A stretch of 45,912 nt of DNA from Oceanospirillaceae bacterium UBA2001 (lineage in GTDB: Bacteria > Pseudomonadota > Gammaproteobacteria > Pseudomonadales > Balneatricaceae): the NCBI GenBank assembly GCA_002335115.1, contig DDCR01000140.1, forward strand, positions 1 through 45,912, in the 5' to 3' direction. A model generated the notes under the pieces. That model did no database searches and was not told the DNA's origin. It worked only from the letters and a program-made list of their open reading frames with translations. Shown piece after piece: positions 45,373-45,912 of this stretch; within the stretch, counting starts at the first letter, position 1; each line of letters opens with the position of its first letter. Both the position numbers and the translations under genes were made by a program.

Positions 45373-45426
45373 AAACGCGCTCATAATCAACACCATATGA
45401 CCTACTAAACTAAAGTCAGCGCGTTT
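45373..45426 (-). terminator. Possible terminator between the partial SnoaL gene and lacI
   Basis: AAACGCGCT (45373-45381) and AGCGCGTTT (45418-45426) are perfect 9-bp arms 36 bases apart. On the minus strand the second arm runs into TTTTT and a further T run, just after the partial SnoaL gene. The loop is long for an intrinsic terminator, so an operator looped by the LacI-type protein is an alternative. Confidence 0.45.
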
Positions 45427-45439
45427 GAGTAATCGCATA

Positions 45440-45912
45440 TCAAGTCTCTAAAACGAAGGGGGTTATATGGTTGACACTATGCGCTTTGTTGAACTCACGT
45501 AGACGTGCAAAAACATCGATACCAAGCTGACGATATACATCCAGTAGGTCTATGAGTACCCAGTTTTCTCTTATAAGTCCGCGCTCCACACGCCAAAAGT
45601 CAAGACTACGCAAACTCACCTCTTGGCCTGCTGGCGCAATACCCAGCCAACCATCGTGTGTTAGTGTTTGGCGCATGTTGGGCCATCCTGTGACTGCGAC
45701 ATATTGACCCTCACCGAATAAATGTGAGGCGACCTCTTGAGTCTGTTGCCCACGATCTGGCATGGCCTTTAAAAACGGTATCTGATGCCAATTACGAAAA
45801 CCTGCAATGCCCCTAGTGGTGCCAATGCCACCTGGGCCATACCAATTCATCCGAGGGTGCCAAAAGCGTTCTAATTGCATAACTTCAGGGCCACCCTCTG
45901 CAGGATGACGTA
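45440..45912 (-). CDS. SnoaL-like protein, 5' end outside the window
   Basis: The frame is open to the edge of the window with no stop, and the residues before the first ATG (RHPAEGGPEV) look like coding sequence, so the N-terminus lies beyond 45912. At least 156 residues are visible. The sequence has the SnoaL/NTF2-like pattern: MNWYGPGGIGTTRGIAGF, a central GWPNMRQT strand and SLDFWRVERGLIRENWVLIDLLD near the C-terminus, typical of 'ester cyclase' proteins. With the tandem SnoaL protein on the other side of lacI it probably belongs to the same catabolic unit. Exact function is unknown. Confidence 0.75.
   Translation of the reverse strand, partial: RHPAEGGPEVMQLERFWHPRMNWYGPGGIGTTRGIAGFRNWHQIPFLKAMPDRGQQTQEVASHLFGEGQYVAVTGWPNMRQTLTHDGWLGIAPAGQEVSLRSLDFWRVERGLIRENWVLIDLLDVYRQLGIDVFARLREFNKAHSVNHITPFVLET

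Noticed and set aside
1..45912. Mobile elements, CRISPR arrays, tRNA or rRNA genes
   Set aside because: No transposase, integrase, spaced repeat series, cloverleaf with a GTTC loop or rRNA-like stretch was seen on either strand.

Overview
The window looks like part of a free-living, probably marine or aquatic gammaproteobacterial chromosome of moderate GC. The core gene orders are typical of that class: priA-argS-ftsN-hslV-hslU, with rpmE divergent from priA; ftsY-ftsE-ftsX-rpoH, with rsmD divergent; and tesA divergent from a YbbA/YbbP-type ABC pair. The AruF/AruG-type arginine succinyltransferases, the AraC-type ArgR and the small PHA-system protein beside hslU recall Pseudomonadales/Oceanospirillales. 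I cannot name a genus. I found no insertion sequence, phage gene, CRISPR array, tRNA or rRNA.

Layout. 1-1228: 3' part of a GGDEF/degenerate-EAL gene. 1321-3132: typA, with a codon-usage break inside it. 3254-4215: a small lipoprotein and a PHA-system protein. 4263-10875 (minus): priA, argS, ftsN-like, hslV, hslU, with a sigma-32 type promoter in front of hslV. 11158-11370: rpmE behind a structured leader. 11534-16506 (minus): a SulP transporter and an ABC exporter pair. 16572: tesA. 17274-21167 (minus): ftsY, ftsE, ftsX, rpoH. 21312: rsmD. 22090-26523 (minus): accessory single genes (MOSC protein, small lipoprotein, CPXCG zinc protein, 1-Cys peroxiredoxin, two GNATs, PPOX flavoprotein). 26578-39021 (minus): a seven-gene arginine succinyltransferase (AST) block headed by a giant NAD-glutamate dehydrogenase. 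39293: an ArgR-like regulator reading away from that block. 40315: marC. 40957-45912 (minus): a LacI-controlled catabolic-type cluster of unknown substrate.

The AST block is the most coherent system. AruF/AruG succinylate arginine, AstB removes ammonia, AstC transaminates, AstD oxidises the semialdehyde, and the GDH turns the resulting glutamate into 2-oxoglutarate. The usual last enzyme, AstE, is absent from the window. In its operon sits an M20 amidohydrolase whose metal-ligand spacing resembles carboxypeptidase G2, an N-acyl-glutamate hydrolase; I propose it replaces AstE. A tandem ArgR-like half-site pair lies in the gdhB/argR intergenic region.

The right-hand cluster (two SnoaL-like proteins flanking a LacI regulator, a bicupin with complementary loss of metal ligands, an alpha/beta hydrolase and an RraA/HMG-aldolase-fold protein) is tightly packed and has no pathway I recognise. 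It is the best candidate here for an undescribed system.
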